NCBI GenBank assembly: GCA_050299835.1
Contig: JBNKWP010000001.1
Location: 1 to 64,000 of the forward strand
Reading direction: 5' to 3'
Source of the DNA: JAJDOD01 sp050299835
GTDB taxonomy: Bacteria; Pseudomonadota; Alphaproteobacteria; Rhodobacterales; Rhodobacteraceae
Length of the DNA: 64,000 bases
A model generated the notes under the pieces. That model saw only the letters and a program-made list of their open reading frames with translations, was not told the DNA's origin and did no database searches. The number at the start of each line of letters is the position of its first letter. Position 1 is the first letter of the stretch. The translations under genes and the position numbers were made by a program. Positions 22,624-31,094 of the stretch are shown here, piece by piece.

Positions 22624-24369
22624 TCAGGACCAGTCGTCGCCATAGATCACGTCATCGCCTCCCTGCCCGAAGATCAGATCGTCGCCGCTGCCACCGATCA
22701 GCGTGTCGCGGTCGCTTCCGCCGTCGATGGTGTCATGCCCCGTGCCACCCAGAAGCAGGTCCATTCCGTAGCTGCCGGTCACGCTGTCATCGCCTCCGGC
22801 GGCGGCAATGGTGTCATCGCCCGGACCGCCGTTCAGAAATTCATTGGCGGATGTGCCGATGATCTCGCGCCCTACCAGCAGAAAAGGCGGGCGGTTCACA
22901 TTGAAGATATCTTCATTCGTCAACTCGCCCGCTGTCAGCGGTTGGGTGTCCGAGGTGGTGACGACGATCGTTTCGCCCTGAAAGGTCAGGGTCGCCCCGG
23001 TCGCCGTCGGCGTCACCGTCAGTTGAGACACGTCATAGAGGAAATCGAAGGCCGAAAGATCGAGCCGATCCAAGCCACGTTCGAAATCCGCGACCTCGTC
23101 CCAGACGCCATCTGCCGTGAAAACGAAAAGATCCGCGCCCGTCCCGCCAAGGAACGTGTCATTGCCCGGTCCGTCGAGCAGGATGTCGTCGCCGCCGAGG
23201 CCGCTCAGAACCTCCCCCACGACCGAACCGACGATCTGATCGTCCCCGGATGTCCCGGTCGCGCCGACACCTCCCGTATCGGCAAGCACAACCTGCCCAA
23301 GGCCCGAAAGGTCATATTCCAGCCGGGTCAGCCCGGCCTCGTTTCCCGACCCGGCGAAGACCTGCAGGCTCGTGCCATGAACGATCACGTCCAGCGCGGC
23401 AATCTGATCGAGCGGGACCGTCTCATCCTCCGCCACGCTGCCCAGATGAACCAGCCGCCCGCCCGGCAATACGGTGAAGAGTGACACGCCGCCCTCGGCC
23501 CCGCCCGCCGCGGCAAAGGCAAAATCGCCATAGGTCACAGCCGCCACCGTGCTTGCTCCCTGAATGCGCGTTGCCGCGTCATCAAGGACGTGATCGGCCA
23601 GTGCCGGTTCGCCGCCCTCGACCGAGACGACCGAAAGCGAGGAACTGCCCGAAGCCGCGATCAACAGAAGTGTCTCATCCAATCGGGTCACGTCGGCAAC
23701 ATCCGTAGGCGTGCCGACCGGAAGGCCTTCGGCATTGCCCAGGGCCCCCGCCTGCACCAGCCCGCCCGCCGTCACCTGCGCGATGTTCACCCCATGCTCC
23801 GTGGCGGAGACCGTGGCGACGTAGGATGTACCGCTCTGGCCGAAGACCGCAGAAGCGGCCACATCGCCCAGATACCTGTCAGCCGCATCTGTCAGGCCGG
23901 TTCCCGCCGCATAGCCCGAACCGCTGTCGAAATAATGCGCCAACCCGCCGGTGGCACCGCTGACGATCACCGGCACTCCGCCGACCTCAAGCCCGAGAGG
24001 TGCGACCAGTTGCCCGACGCCCGCGAGCGTTCCCTGCGACCCAAGCGCGCCGGTCCCGGAAAGCGCCACATGCTGACCGGAGGCCGGAGCAAGACCGGCC
24101 AGCGTCAGGAAAGTGCCGCCGCCGTCAAAGCTTCCGTAACCCAGTTGCGGATCGGACCCCGCCGCGAAGCTGCCCGACACTGTGAGCGACCCCGCGACGG
24201 ACAAGCTGCCCGAACCGGCGATGTCCAGTTCGATCAAGGTCCCCTCCGCCCGGTTCAGAGCGTAAAGAATCGTCCGGCCACCGGTTTCGACAACCAGCAG
24301 GTCCACCAATCCCGATGTCAGGCCCAGACTTGTCCCGGACAGGGTTTGCGCAACACTCAGCGCGGGCAT
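22624..24369 (-). CDS. RTX calcium-binding protein with propeller-like N-terminal region
   Basis: 581 residues. The first ~340 residues are glycine/valine-rich repeated strands (for example LLVVETGGRTILYALNRAEGTL) compatible with a beta-propeller or similar. Two RTX blocks follow: SGDDQIVGSVVGEVLSGLGGDD near 375-420 and GGPGDDTIAAAGGDDSVTGS...GGSGDDLIFGQGGDDVIYGDD at 510-581 (words shown are fragments). No signal peptide, as expected for type I secretion. It converges on the M10 protease with 3 bases between stops. Ligand unknown. Confidence 0.85.
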   Translation of the reverse strand: MPALSVAQTLSGTSLGLTSGLVDLLVVETGGRTILYALNRAEGTLIELDIAGSGSLSVAGSLTVSGSFAAGSDPQLGYGSFDGGGTFLTLAGLAPASGQHVALSGTGALGSQGTLAGVGQLVAPLGLEVGGVPVIVSGATGGLAHYFDSGSGYAAGTGLTDAADRYLGDVAASAVFGQSGTSYVATVSATEHGVNIAQVTAGGLVQAGALGNAEGLPVGTPTDVADVTRLDETLLLIAASGSSSLSVVSVEGGEPALADHVLDDAATRIQGASTVAAVTYGDFAFAAAGGAEGGVSLFTVLPGGRLVHLGSVAEDETVPLDQIAALDVIVHGTSLQVFAGSGNEAGLTRLEYDLSGLGQVVLADTGGVGATGTSGDDQIVGSVVGEVLSGLGGDDILLDGPGNDTFLGGTGADLFVFTADGVWDEVADFERGLDRLDLSAFDFLYDVSQLTVTPTATGATLTFQGETIVVTTSDTQPLTAGELTNEDIFNVNRPPFLLVGREIIGTSANEFLNGGPGDDTIAAAGGDDSVTGSYGMDLLLGGTGHDTIDGGSDRDTLIGGSGDDLIFGQGGDDVIYGDDWS

Positions 24370-24627
24370 CCGATAACTCCCCGAATATCGCGAGTGTGAT
24401 CGTCAATCAGGGTTAATTTTCCGTTTCCAGCCGGGGAAACCCGCCGAAATCCGACGCTGCGTCATGCTGCGGCGCAGCAAATCCGGAATCCACCTGTTTT
24501 GCTGTTGATTCCCGCGTGTCTGCCGGGTGACACCTCGCCTCGTATCGACGCCCACCCTCCGATAACTCATTGAATCGCGGCGGTTCCCTGCCCATCTCTT
24601 GATTGGGGGAGCTGACGGAGTGGCATT

Positions 24628-25515
24628 ATGGACGAATTGATTGATATCCTTGGCGGAGGCGGGATTGCGACCCTTCTGATCGCCGCTTTCATCATCATCT
24701 GTGTCTACAAGGGCGTGCGCATCGTGCCGCAGTCCGAAAAACACGTGGTCGAACGCTTCGGCCGTCTGCGCACCGTTCTCGGTCCCGGCATCAACTTCAT
24801 CGTGCCGTTCCTCGATCGGGTGGCGCACCAGATCTCCATTCTTGAACGTCAGCTTCCCAATGCCAGCCAGGACGCGATCACCGCGGATAACGTGCTGGTG
24901 CAGGTCGAAACCTCCGTCTTCTACCGCATCACCGAGCCGGAAAAGACCGTCTACCGCATCCGCGATGTCGATGGTGCCATCGCCACGACGGTGGCGGGGA
25001 TCGTGCGGGCGGAGATCGGCAAGATGGAACTGGACGAGGTTCAGTCCAACCGTGCCATGTTGATTGCCACGATCAAGGAATCTGTGGAAGAGCAGGTCGA
25101 TAACTGGGGCATCGAAGTGACCCGCGCCGAATTGCTCGATGTGAACCTGGACCAGGCCACCCGCGACGCCATGCTTCAGCAGTTGAACGCCGAGCGTGAA
25201 CGCCGCGCCGCGGTGACCCGCGCAGAGGGTCAGAAGCGCGCCGTCGAGCTGAACGCGGATGCCGAGCTTTACGCCGCCGAACAGGTTGCCAAGGCGCGCC
25301 GTGTTCAGGCCGACGCCGAAGCCTATGCAACCGGCGTGGTCGCGCAGGCCATTCAGGATAACGGCTTGGAGGCCGCGCAGTATCAGGTCGCGCTGAAACA
25401 GGTCGAGGCGCTGAACGCGCTTGGCGGCAGCCAGGGCAGCTCCACCATCGTCGTGCCCGCCAATGCGTTGGAAGCCTTCGGCGATGCGTTCAAGATGCTG
25501 AAAGGGCGGGCGTGA
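24628..25515 (+). CDS. qmcA: SPFH/band-7 membrane protein, QmcA type
   Basis: 295 residues: one N-terminal membrane helix (about 12-30), then the SPFH domain beginning RIVPQSEKHVVERFGRLRTVLGPGINFIVPFLDRV (words QSEKHVVERFGR and PGINF), then a long helical region rich in alanine and glutamate (ERERRAAVTRAEGQKRAVEL). These proteins oligomerise in the membrane and act with an NfeD partner, which overlaps its 3' end here. GGGGG-rich site before the ATG. Confidence 0.92.
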   Translation: MDELIDILGGGGIATLLIAAFIIICVYKGVRIVPQSEKHVVERFGRLRTVLGPGINFIVPFLDRVAHQISILERQLPNASQDAITADNVLVQVETSVFYRITEPEKTVYRIRDVDGAIATTVAGIVRAEIGKMELDEVQSNRAMLIATIKESVEEQVDNWGIEVTRAELLDVNLDQATRDAMLQQLNAERERRAAVTRAEGQKRAVELNADAELYAAEQVAKARRVQADAEAYATGVVAQAIQDNGLEAAQYQVALKQVEALNALGGSQGSSTIVVPANALEAFGDAFKMLKGRA

Positions 25516-25796
25516 TGGAGTGGTGGTCGCTCTGGTGGGTCTGGATCGCGGGTGCCGTGCTTCTGGCCATCATCGAGGTCTTCGCGCCCACGCAGATCAT
25601 CCTCGGCTTCGCCTTCGGAGCGGCGGGGGTGGGCCTCGCGCTGTTGGCTGGCGTTCCCGGCTTGGCCGGGTCGATCCCGGCAATGCTTATGCTGTTCGCA
25701 GTTATCTCCCTTGTCGCCTGGCTAGTGATCCGCCGTGCTGTCGGTGTGCGTGAAGGGCAGGTGAAGGTCTTCGAACACGACATCAACGAAGACTGA
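25515..25796 (+). CDS. Short NfeD-like membrane protein
   Basis: 93 residues; the ATG shares its A with the qmcA stop (TGATG). Two or three membrane helices (WWSLWWVWIAGAVLLAII, LGFAFGAAGVGLALLAG, MLFAVISLVAWLVI) are followed by a short soluble tail, VREGQVKVFEHDINED. The C-terminal OB domain of longer NfeD proteins is missing, which is usual for the NfeD1b/YbbK form partnered with QmcA. Confidence 0.88.
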   Translation: MEWWSLWWVWIAGAVLLAIIEVFAPTQIILGFAFGAAGVGLALLAGVPGLAGSIPAMLMLFAVISLVAWLVIRRAVGVREGQVKVFEHDINED

Positions 25797-25826
25797 CCGG
25801 GGGACATCGGGACCGGCCGGACAGAC

Positions 25827-26426
25827 CTAACTACGCCGCTCCAGTGCCCGAAAGACTGTTTCGAGTGCGAGCTTGTGGTCCGACGGATCTTCCCCGGAGG
25901 CGATCCCCAGCGCCGCGCGATCGAACATGGCGGATAGCTGGACGGTGAGGGTATCCAGCGGGGCCTCCACGATTTCGCCTGTCTCCATTGCCGCTTTCAA
26001 TCCGACCCGAAGCGCATCCGCCGAGGTTTCCCGGTCGATCCGGTCAACCTCCTCCCGGCCCAGCACCGCCGGACCGTCGAGCAACATGATCCGCACCCGC
26101 CCCGGTTCCTGCATCGCCTGCAAGTAGCCCTCGCCGCCCAGCAGAAGAGCTTGAACTCCCGAGCTTGAGCCGAGCTTGGCCGCGCGTTCGATTTCCCCCG
26201 TAACCGCCTCGAACTCGCCCCTGAGCACGGCGCGGAACAGGTCCGCCTTGTCGGCAAAGTGGTGATAGAGCGCACCGCGCGTGACCCCGGCGTGGCGCAC
26301 GATCTCGGGTGTGGAGGTTTCGGCATAGCCGTTTTCCACGAACAACGCGCGAGCCGATGCGATAAGCGCCGCCCGCGTCGCTTCGGTGCGCGCGACATTG
26401 GTTCGGCGTGGAGACTCTTCTTGCAT
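25827..26426 (-). CDS. TetR-family regulator of the divergent VOC gene
   Basis: 199 residues. Helix-turn-helix near 38-60: TSTPEIVRHAGVTRGALYHHF. The ATG (26424-26426) lies right against an operator palindrome. The effector domain has no diagnostic motif. Divergent arrangement with the small VOC gene and two copies of the same palindrome between them argue that it represses both genes. Confidence 0.93.
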   Translation of the reverse strand: MQEESPRRTNVARTEATRAALIASARALFVENGYAETSTPEIVRHAGVTRGALYHHFADKADLFRAVLRGEFEAVTGEIERAAKLGSSSGVQALLLGGEGYLQAMQEPGRVRIMLLDGPAVLGREEVDRIDRETSADALRVGLKAAMETGEIVEAPLDTLTVQLSAMFDRAALGIASGEDPSDHKLALETVFRALERRS

Positions 26427-26473
26427 ACATGCAGCCTGTATGTTTATTCAGAGGTTACATACAGACTGTATGT
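26427..26473. promoter_or_regulatory. Twin TetR operators
   Basis: ACATACAGACTGTATGT (26457-26473) is a perfect 17-base palindrome with 8-base arms; ACATGCAGCCTGTATGT (26427-26443) is a second copy with one arm mismatch. Centres are 30 bases apart, about three helical turns, between the divergent tetR and VOC genes. Confidence 0.8.
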
Positions 26474-26495
26474 TTCTTTCTGAAAGGTCTCAACC

Positions 26496-26921
26496 ATGAA
26501 ATGCACCCAGTACTACCCTGTCATCCAAACCGGCGATGTCGCCGGAACGGTGGCGTTCTATGTGACCCATTTCCGTTTCAAGCCCGCCTTCGAATCCGAC
26601 TGGTATGTTCACCTGCAATCGGTCGAGGATGAAAGCGTCAACCTTGCCATCCTGCAAGGCGACCACCCGACCATTCCACAGGAGGGGCAAGGAACGGTCA
26701 ACGGCCTGATCCTCAACTTCGAGGTGGAGGATGTGGACGCGGTCTTCGCTCGGTTCGATGAAGCGGGTTTGCCGATTCTCAAGCCTTTGACCGACGAGGA
26801 TTTCGGCCAGCGTCACTTCATCACAAGCGATCCCAATGGCGTGCTGATCGACATCATCAAACCGATCCCGCCTTCGGCGGAGTTCGCCGCACAATACGGC
26901 GCGGACGCTTTGCCGGTCTGA
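26496..26921 (+). CDS. VOC (glyoxalase/bleomycin-resistance) protein
   Basis: 141 residues. VOC-type beta-alpha-beta-beta-beta modules: YYPVIQTGDVAGTVAFYV at the start, LILNFEVEDVDAVFARFDEAGLPI in the middle and ITSDPNGVLIDIIKP at the end, with the terminal acidic metal ligand replaced by Asp/Ile context. The substrate is unknown; the TetR-controlled setting suggests handling of a toxic small molecule. AAAGG lies upstream of the ATG. Confidence 0.85.
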   Translation: MKCTQYYPVIQTGDVAGTVAFYVTHFRFKPAFESDWYVHLQSVEDESVNLAILQGDHPTIPQEGQGTVNGLILNFEVEDVDAVFARFDEAGLPILKPLTDEDFGQRHFITSDPNGVLIDIIKPIPPSAEFAAQYGADALPV

Positions 26922-26925
26922 GCGA

Positions 26926-28098
26926 CTATTGAAGGTCGGAAAACGCACCCTCGATCCGCGAAATCGCCTCCAGGAGGGTCGGTCGGGGCAATGCCACGTT
27001 GAAGCGCATATGCCCTGAGCCGCCCTTGCGGAACTGTGTACCGGGACTGGGCGCCACCTTGGCGTCGAGCAAACGCTTGAGCAGTTCGTCATCGCCCATG
27101 CCAAGGTCTGAGAAATCCACCCAGCTCAGGTAAGTCGCCTGCATCGGCATCACAGACACGCCCGGCAGAGCATTAATCCGCTCCGCGAAGATGCGGACGT
27201 TCTCTGCGATATAGCCCCGAACCGCCTCCGACCAGTCTTCGCATTCGTTAAGGGCCGTCATGATCATCAGCATCCCGAACCGGTTGGGCGAGGCTTCGCG
27301 GTCCTGCATCGACTTGTCGACCTGCCGCCGCACCTCCGCATCCGGCACGATCATCAGCCCGGTTTCACCTCCTGCCATGTTGAATGCTTTCGACGCCGCG
27401 TTCAGCACGACCAGACGTCCCACACAGTCCGGTGCGGCCACGGCGCTCGGGGTAAAGGTCGCACCCGGATGCGTCAGATCCATGTGAATTTCGTCGGAGA
27501 TCAGTATCAGATCATGGTCCTCGCAGAACACAGTAACTTCCCGAATTTCCTCCGCCGTCCAGAGCCGCCCGCCCGGATTGTGCGGCGAACACAGCACAAG
27601 CGCCTTCTGCCGCCCTGTAAGCGACGCGGCGAGTGCGTCCAGGTCCATCTGGAACACGCCATCCAGAAGTTTCATCGGGCTTTCGAAAATCACGCGCCCC
27701 ATCGCCTCCGCCTTGCGAAAGAAAGCATGATAGACAGGCGAGAACACGATCACCTCGTCTCCGGGTTCGGTGAAACTGTCCAGCGCCACCCCGAAACCGT
27801 TGACCACCCCATGGGTGAACCGCACCCAGCCGGGATCAACAGCCCAGCCATGTCGTCTTCGATACCAGTTGGCGACCGCCTCCGCGACGGGTTTGGGATT
27901 GGTAAAATAGCCCAGATAGCCCCGGTCGATTTCCTTCTGAAGCGTCTCCAGAACTTTCGGAGGTGCCGCGAAATCCATATCCGCGACCCACATCGGGATC
28001 ATCTCGGGATCGTCGCGCCCGAAGGCCGTGCCGATGGCGTCGTATTTGGACGAATGGGTACCGCGCAGCTCAAGCTGCCGATCGAAATCGAATTTCAT
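26926..28098 (-). CDS. PLP-dependent C-S lyase, MalY/PatB type
   Basis: 390 residues from ATG 28098 (MKFDFDRQLELRGTHSSKYD). Fold type I aminotransferase class I/II: the MalY-specific start PMWVADMDFAAPPKV is present, SPVYHAFF follows, and the PLP lysine is in LNAASKAFNMAGG. Enzymes of this subfamily cleave cystathionine or related cysteine conjugates to a thiol, pyruvate and ammonia. The start three codons upstream (GTG region) lacks support. It converges on the VOC gene with 4 bases between stops. Confidence 0.9.
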   Translation of the reverse strand: MKFDFDRQLELRGTHSSKYDAIGTAFGRDDPEMIPMWVADMDFAAPPKVLETLQKEIDRGYLGYFTNPKPVAEAVANWYRRRHGWAVDPGWVRFTHGVVNGFGVALDSFTEPGDEVIVFSPVYHAFFRKAEAMGRVIFESPMKLLDGVFQMDLDALAASLTGRQKALVLCSPHNPGGRLWTAEEIREVTVFCEDHDLILISDEIHMDLTHPGATFTPSAVAAPDCVGRLVVLNAASKAFNMAGGETGLMIVPDAEVRRQVDKSMQDREASPNRFGMLMIMTALNECEDWSEAVRGYIAENVRIFAERINALPGVSVMPMQATYLSWVDFSDLGMGDDELLKRLLDAKVAPSPGTQFRKGGSGHMRFNVALPRPTLLEAISRIEGAFSDLQ

Positions 28099-28199
28099 CT
28101 GTCTCACCGAATTGGACTGTGCGCGACCCTATCAATCCGGCCTGTCTCTGCAAGCCCCACCATCTTGTCGCGCTGCGTCCTATCGCATAAGTGAAGCCC

Positions 28200-28718
28200 A
28201 TGGCATTGCGCGATATTCTTATCCATCCCGACCCACGGCTGAAAACCGTGGCCGATCCGGTCATCGACCCCGGCGAAGTCCAAAAACTTGCCGAGGACAT
28301 GCTGGAGACGATGTATCACGCGCCGGGCATCGGCCTCGCCGCGCCGCAGGTCGGCGTGCTGCAACGGCTTTTGGTGATGGATTGCGTCAAGGAAGAAGGT
28401 GCGGCCCCGAAACCGATGGTCCTGATCAACCCGCAGGTTGTCTGGTCGTCCGAAAACACCAGCGTCTACGAGGAAGGCTGCCTGTCGATCCCCGAGCAAT
28501 ATGCCGATGTCACCCGCCCGGCAGAGGTCGAAGTCACCTGGACCGCGCTGGATGGCAGCGATCAAAGCGCGAAATTCGACGGCCTCTGGGCGACCTGCGT
28601 CCAGCACGAGATCGACCACCTCGATGGAAAGCTTTTCATCGACTATCTCAAGCCGCTCAAGCGCCAGATGATCACCCGCAAGATGCAGAAACTGAAGCGC
28701 GAAAAGGCGCGGGCATGA
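28200..28718 (+). CDS. def: Peptide deformylase
   Basis: 172 residues. Removes the formyl group from nascent N-formylmethionine. The three motifs are intact: GIGLAAPQVG (43-52), EGCLSIPE with metal ligand Cys94, and HEIDHLDG with His136, Glu137 and His140. First of a four-gene plus-strand operon def-VOC-def2-fmt whose genes overlap or nearly touch. GTG three codons upstream is possible, but the ATG matches family starts. Confidence 0.97.
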   Translation: MALRDILIHPDPRLKTVADPVIDPGEVQKLAEDMLETMYHAPGIGLAAPQVGVLQRLLVMDCVKEEGAAPKPMVLINPQVVWSSENTSVYEEGCLSIPEQYADVTRPAEVEVTWTALDGSDQSAKFDGLWATCVQHEIDHLDGKLFIDYLKPLKRQMITRKMQKLKREKARA

Positions 28719-29104
28719 CCCTTGAGGTCCAGACCTTCGGCATCATTCTGGGCACGGAGCGCTACGAAGACTGCCTGAGTTTCTACCGCGACACACTGGG
28801 ACTGCCCGTCTGGTACGACAAAAGCCACCTGTGCTGCCTTCGCTTCGGAGACGGCTACCTGATGATCGAACATGGTGGCCACGCCAGCGCTTCGGGCCGC
28901 AAGCCCAACAGCGCCAACCCGACCATGCTCCGCTTCAACGTGGCCGACGTTCTGGCCGCTGCCAAAACCCTGCGCGCCCGCGGCGTCGATGTGGAGGTCA
29001 AGACATATGACTGGGGTACAGTCGGCACCTTTCTCGACCCCGACGGCAATGCCTGCGAATTGAAGGATGCGGCCGACCCCTGGTTCACAGGCAAGGCCCC
29101 ATGA
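28715..29104 (+). CDS. VOC-family protein in the def-fmt operon
   Basis: 129 residues, overlapping def and the next gene by ATGA junctions. Single-unit glyoxalase-like protein: FGIILGTERYEDCLSFYRDTLGLPVWY is the characteristic first module (words SFYRDTLGLP), then GDGYLMIEHGG, LRFNVADV and FLDPDGNACEL with the C-terminal glutamate ligand. Its role between two deformylase genes is unclear; it may have no link with formyl metabolism. Confidence 0.88.
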   Translation: MTLEVQTFGIILGTERYEDCLSFYRDTLGLPVWYDKSHLCCLRFGDGYLMIEHGGHASASGRKPNSANPTMLRFNVADVLAAAKTLRARGVDVEVKTYDWGTVGTFLDPDGNACELKDAADPWFTGKAP

Positions 29105-29589
29105 CCCGCCCCTTCCTCCTCTGGCCCGACAAGCGCCTCCGCCAGCCCGCCGAACCGGTGGAGCGCGTGACGGATGAGCACTGCGCCCTCTGGGACGAGA
29201 TGGTGGAGATCATGGAAGCCATGCCCGGCTACGGCCTTGCCGCCCCGCAGATCGGCGTGCCCCTGCGCCTTGCCGTGGTCGATTGCTCGGAGGAGCGGGG
29301 CCGTGTCATCCGCCTCGCCAATCCCGAGATCGTCGCAAGCTCTGATGAGACCTTCACCTACGAGGAAGCCTCCCCAAACCTTCCCGGCGTCTCTGCCAGG
29401 GTGAAACGCCCGGCCCGCGTCACCGTCACTTTCACGGACGCGGACGGAGACCGCGTGAAGCAGGATTTCGAAGACATCTGGGCCACCTCGGTCCAGCACC
29501 AGATCGACCACCTGAACGGGCGGATGTATTTCGACAATCTCAGCCGCACAAAGCGCGACATGCTGATGAAAAAGGCCCGGCGGACATGA
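29101..29589 (+). CDS. Deformylase-like protein lacking metal ligands (probable pseudoenzyme)
   Basis: 162 residues with the peptide deformylase fold: motif 1 GYGLAAPQIG (43-52) is intact. Motif 2 EGCLS has become EEASPNLPG (88-96), so the metal-binding cysteine is gone, and motif 3 HEIDH has become HQIDH (133-137), so the catalytic glutamate is gone. The rest (YFDNLSRTKRDMLMKK) keeps the family C terminus. It is therefore unlikely to deformylate; a ribosome- or peptide-binding role is possible. Overlaps the VOC gene and fmt at both ends. Confidence 0.88.
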   Translation: MTRPFLLWPDKRLRQPAEPVERVTDEHCALWDEMVEIMEAMPGYGLAAPQIGVPLRLAVVDCSEERGRVIRLANPEIVASSDETFTYEEASPNLPGVSARVKRPARVTVTFTDADGDRVKQDFEDIWATSVQHQIDHLNGRMYFDNLSRTKRDMLMKKARRT

Positions 29590-30485
29590 AGGTCGTGTTC
29601 ATGGGCACGCCCGACTTCTCCGTCCCGGCGTTGGATGCGCTGGTGCAAGCGGGCCACGAGATCGCCTGCGTCTACACCCAGCCGCCCCGTCCCGCCGGGC
29701 GCGGCAAGAAGGACCGCCCGACCCCGGTTCACGCTCGTGCGCAGGCCCTCGACCTGCCTGTGCGCCACCCCACCACGCTGCGCAGCGACGAGGCGCAAAC
29801 CGAGTTCGCGGCTCTGAATGCCGACATCGCCGTCGTCGTCGCCTATGGCCTGATCCTGCCGCAACCCATCCTGGACGCCCCCGCACATGGCTGCCTCAAC
29901 ATCCACGCCTCGCTTCTGCCGCGCTGGCGCGGTGCCGCGCCGATCCATCGCGCGATCATGGCGGGCGACACCGTGACCGGTATCTGCATCATGCAGATGG
30001 AGACCGGGCTCGACACCGGCCCGGTCCTGCGCCGCGACACGCTGCCGATCACCGACACCGACACGACCGGCGACCTGCACGACCGTCTCGCGAGGATGGG
30101 CGCGCGCCTGATCGTCGAAAGCCTTGCCGATCCGGGAGCGCTGACGCCCGAGCCGCAACCAGAGAACGGCGTGACCTATGCCGAAAAGATCGACAAGGCG
30201 GAGGCGCGGATCGACTGGACCAGACCGTCCGAACAGGTCGCCCGCCACATCAACGGCCTCTCCCCCTTCCCCGGAGCCTGGACGGAAATCGAAGGAGAAC
30301 GCCTCAAACTCCTCCGCGCCCAGCCCACCGGCGGGACCGGTGCGCCCGGAACACACCTCGGAGACTTCCGCATCGCCTGCGGCACCGGCGCGGTCGATAT
30401 CCTCGAAGCGCAACGGCAGGGCAAACGCCCGATGAGCACGCAAGACCTTCTCCTTGGCCTTACCCTCCCCGAGAAACTCGACTGA
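29586..30485 (+). CDS. fmt: Methionyl-tRNA formyltransferase
   Basis: 299 residues. Formylates initiator Met-tRNA using 10-formyltetrahydrofolate. MKVVFMGTPDFSVPALDAL is the standard start; YTQPPRPAGRGKK is the tRNA-binding loop; NIHASLLPRWRGAAPIHRAI holds the catalytic Asn-His. The C-terminal OB domain (FPGAWTEIEGERLKLLRA) is shorter than in E. coli but complete. It overlaps def2 by four bases and ends the operon; a palindromic repeat follows. Confidence 0.96.
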   Translation: MKVVFMGTPDFSVPALDALVQAGHEIACVYTQPPRPAGRGKKDRPTPVHARAQALDLPVRHPTTLRSDEAQTEFAALNADIAVVVAYGLILPQPILDAPAHGCLNIHASLLPRWRGAAPIHRAIMAGDTVTGICIMQMETGLDTGPVLRRDTLPITDTDTTGDLHDRLARMGARLIVESLADPGALTPEPQPENGVTYAEKIDKAEARIDWTRPSEQVARHINGLSPFPGAWTEIEGERLKLLRAQPTGGTGAPGTHLGDFRIACGTGAVDILEAQRQGKRPMSTQDLLLGLTLPEKLD

Positions 30486-30494
30486 TCCGATTAT

Positions 30495-30546
30495 CGGCCT
30501 GAAAATATCCTGGGGGAGCGCCAAAGGCGCGGGGGCAAAGCCCCCT
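30495..30546. repeat. Palindromic intergenic repeat, copy B
   Basis: TTATCGGCCTGAAAATATCC leads into hairpins GCGCC-AAA-GGCGC and GGGGGC-AAA-GCCCCC (30516-30546). The lead is nearly the same as at 39153. It stands 10 bases after fmt and could act as its transcript end. Confidence 0.7.
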
Positions 30547-30581
30547 ATCCGCGACGACGTAGTCGGCGCAATCCTTCAGCC

Positions 30582-31085
30582 CTAATCCAAACGCCCGCCC
30601 AGCAACCTGTCAATCAGCATGCTCAGAAGCTCGGCCCGGCTATGCACCCCGGCTTTGCGGAAAATCGCCGCGAAATGCGCCTTTACCGTGCCCTCGGCGC
30701 TGCCACGCATTTCCGCGATCTCCGGCGTGCCAAGGCCCTTGACCAGAAACATCGCGATATCGTGCTCGGCCGGCGATAGCCGCCATTCCTCGAACTGCGC
30801 CTCGATCACCGCGTGAACCTCGGCGCTGGCATTGGCGAGACTCTGTTCAAGCCGAGCCTTGCGCTGCATCAGGCTACGCAGGAAGCGGCCCTCCACCGCG
30901 ATGGCCGCGAGAAGCGCCACGGTCGCGAGGATCTCAACCGCTAGGTGCGCGTCGAGGCTCGCAAGCCCGCCTTCATTCAGGAAATCGCGTGCCGCATCGA
31001 CCACGAAGAAGACGGCGCAGGCCAGCTGCACCGCCATAAGGACGATAAGAACCGTCGTCGTCTTGTCGCGCATTTCGCTCGCCAT
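30582..31085 (-). CDS. Membrane-anchored LuxR-type HTH regulator
   Basis: 167 residues. Two membrane helices (about 10-30 and 46-66), a short linker helix, then a GerE/LuxR helix-turn-helix at about 102-160: LSPAEHDIAMFLVKGLGTPEIAEMRGSAEGTVKAHFAAIFRKAG (key words LSPAE, EIAEM, GTVKAH). There is no receiver or autoinducer domain, so signals would come through the membrane part. Last gene of a minus-strand run after PepSY and cytochrome b561 genes. Confidence 0.85.
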   Translation of the reverse strand: MASEMRDKTTTVLIVLMAVQLACAVFFVVDAARDFLNEGGLASLDAHLAVEILATVALLAAIAVEGRFLRSLMQRKARLEQSLANASAEVHAVIEAQFEEWRLSPAEHDIAMFLVKGLGTPEIAEMRGSAEGTVKAHFAAIFRKAGVHSRAELLSMLIDRLLGGRLD

Positions 31086-31094
31086 GCCTCCTTT

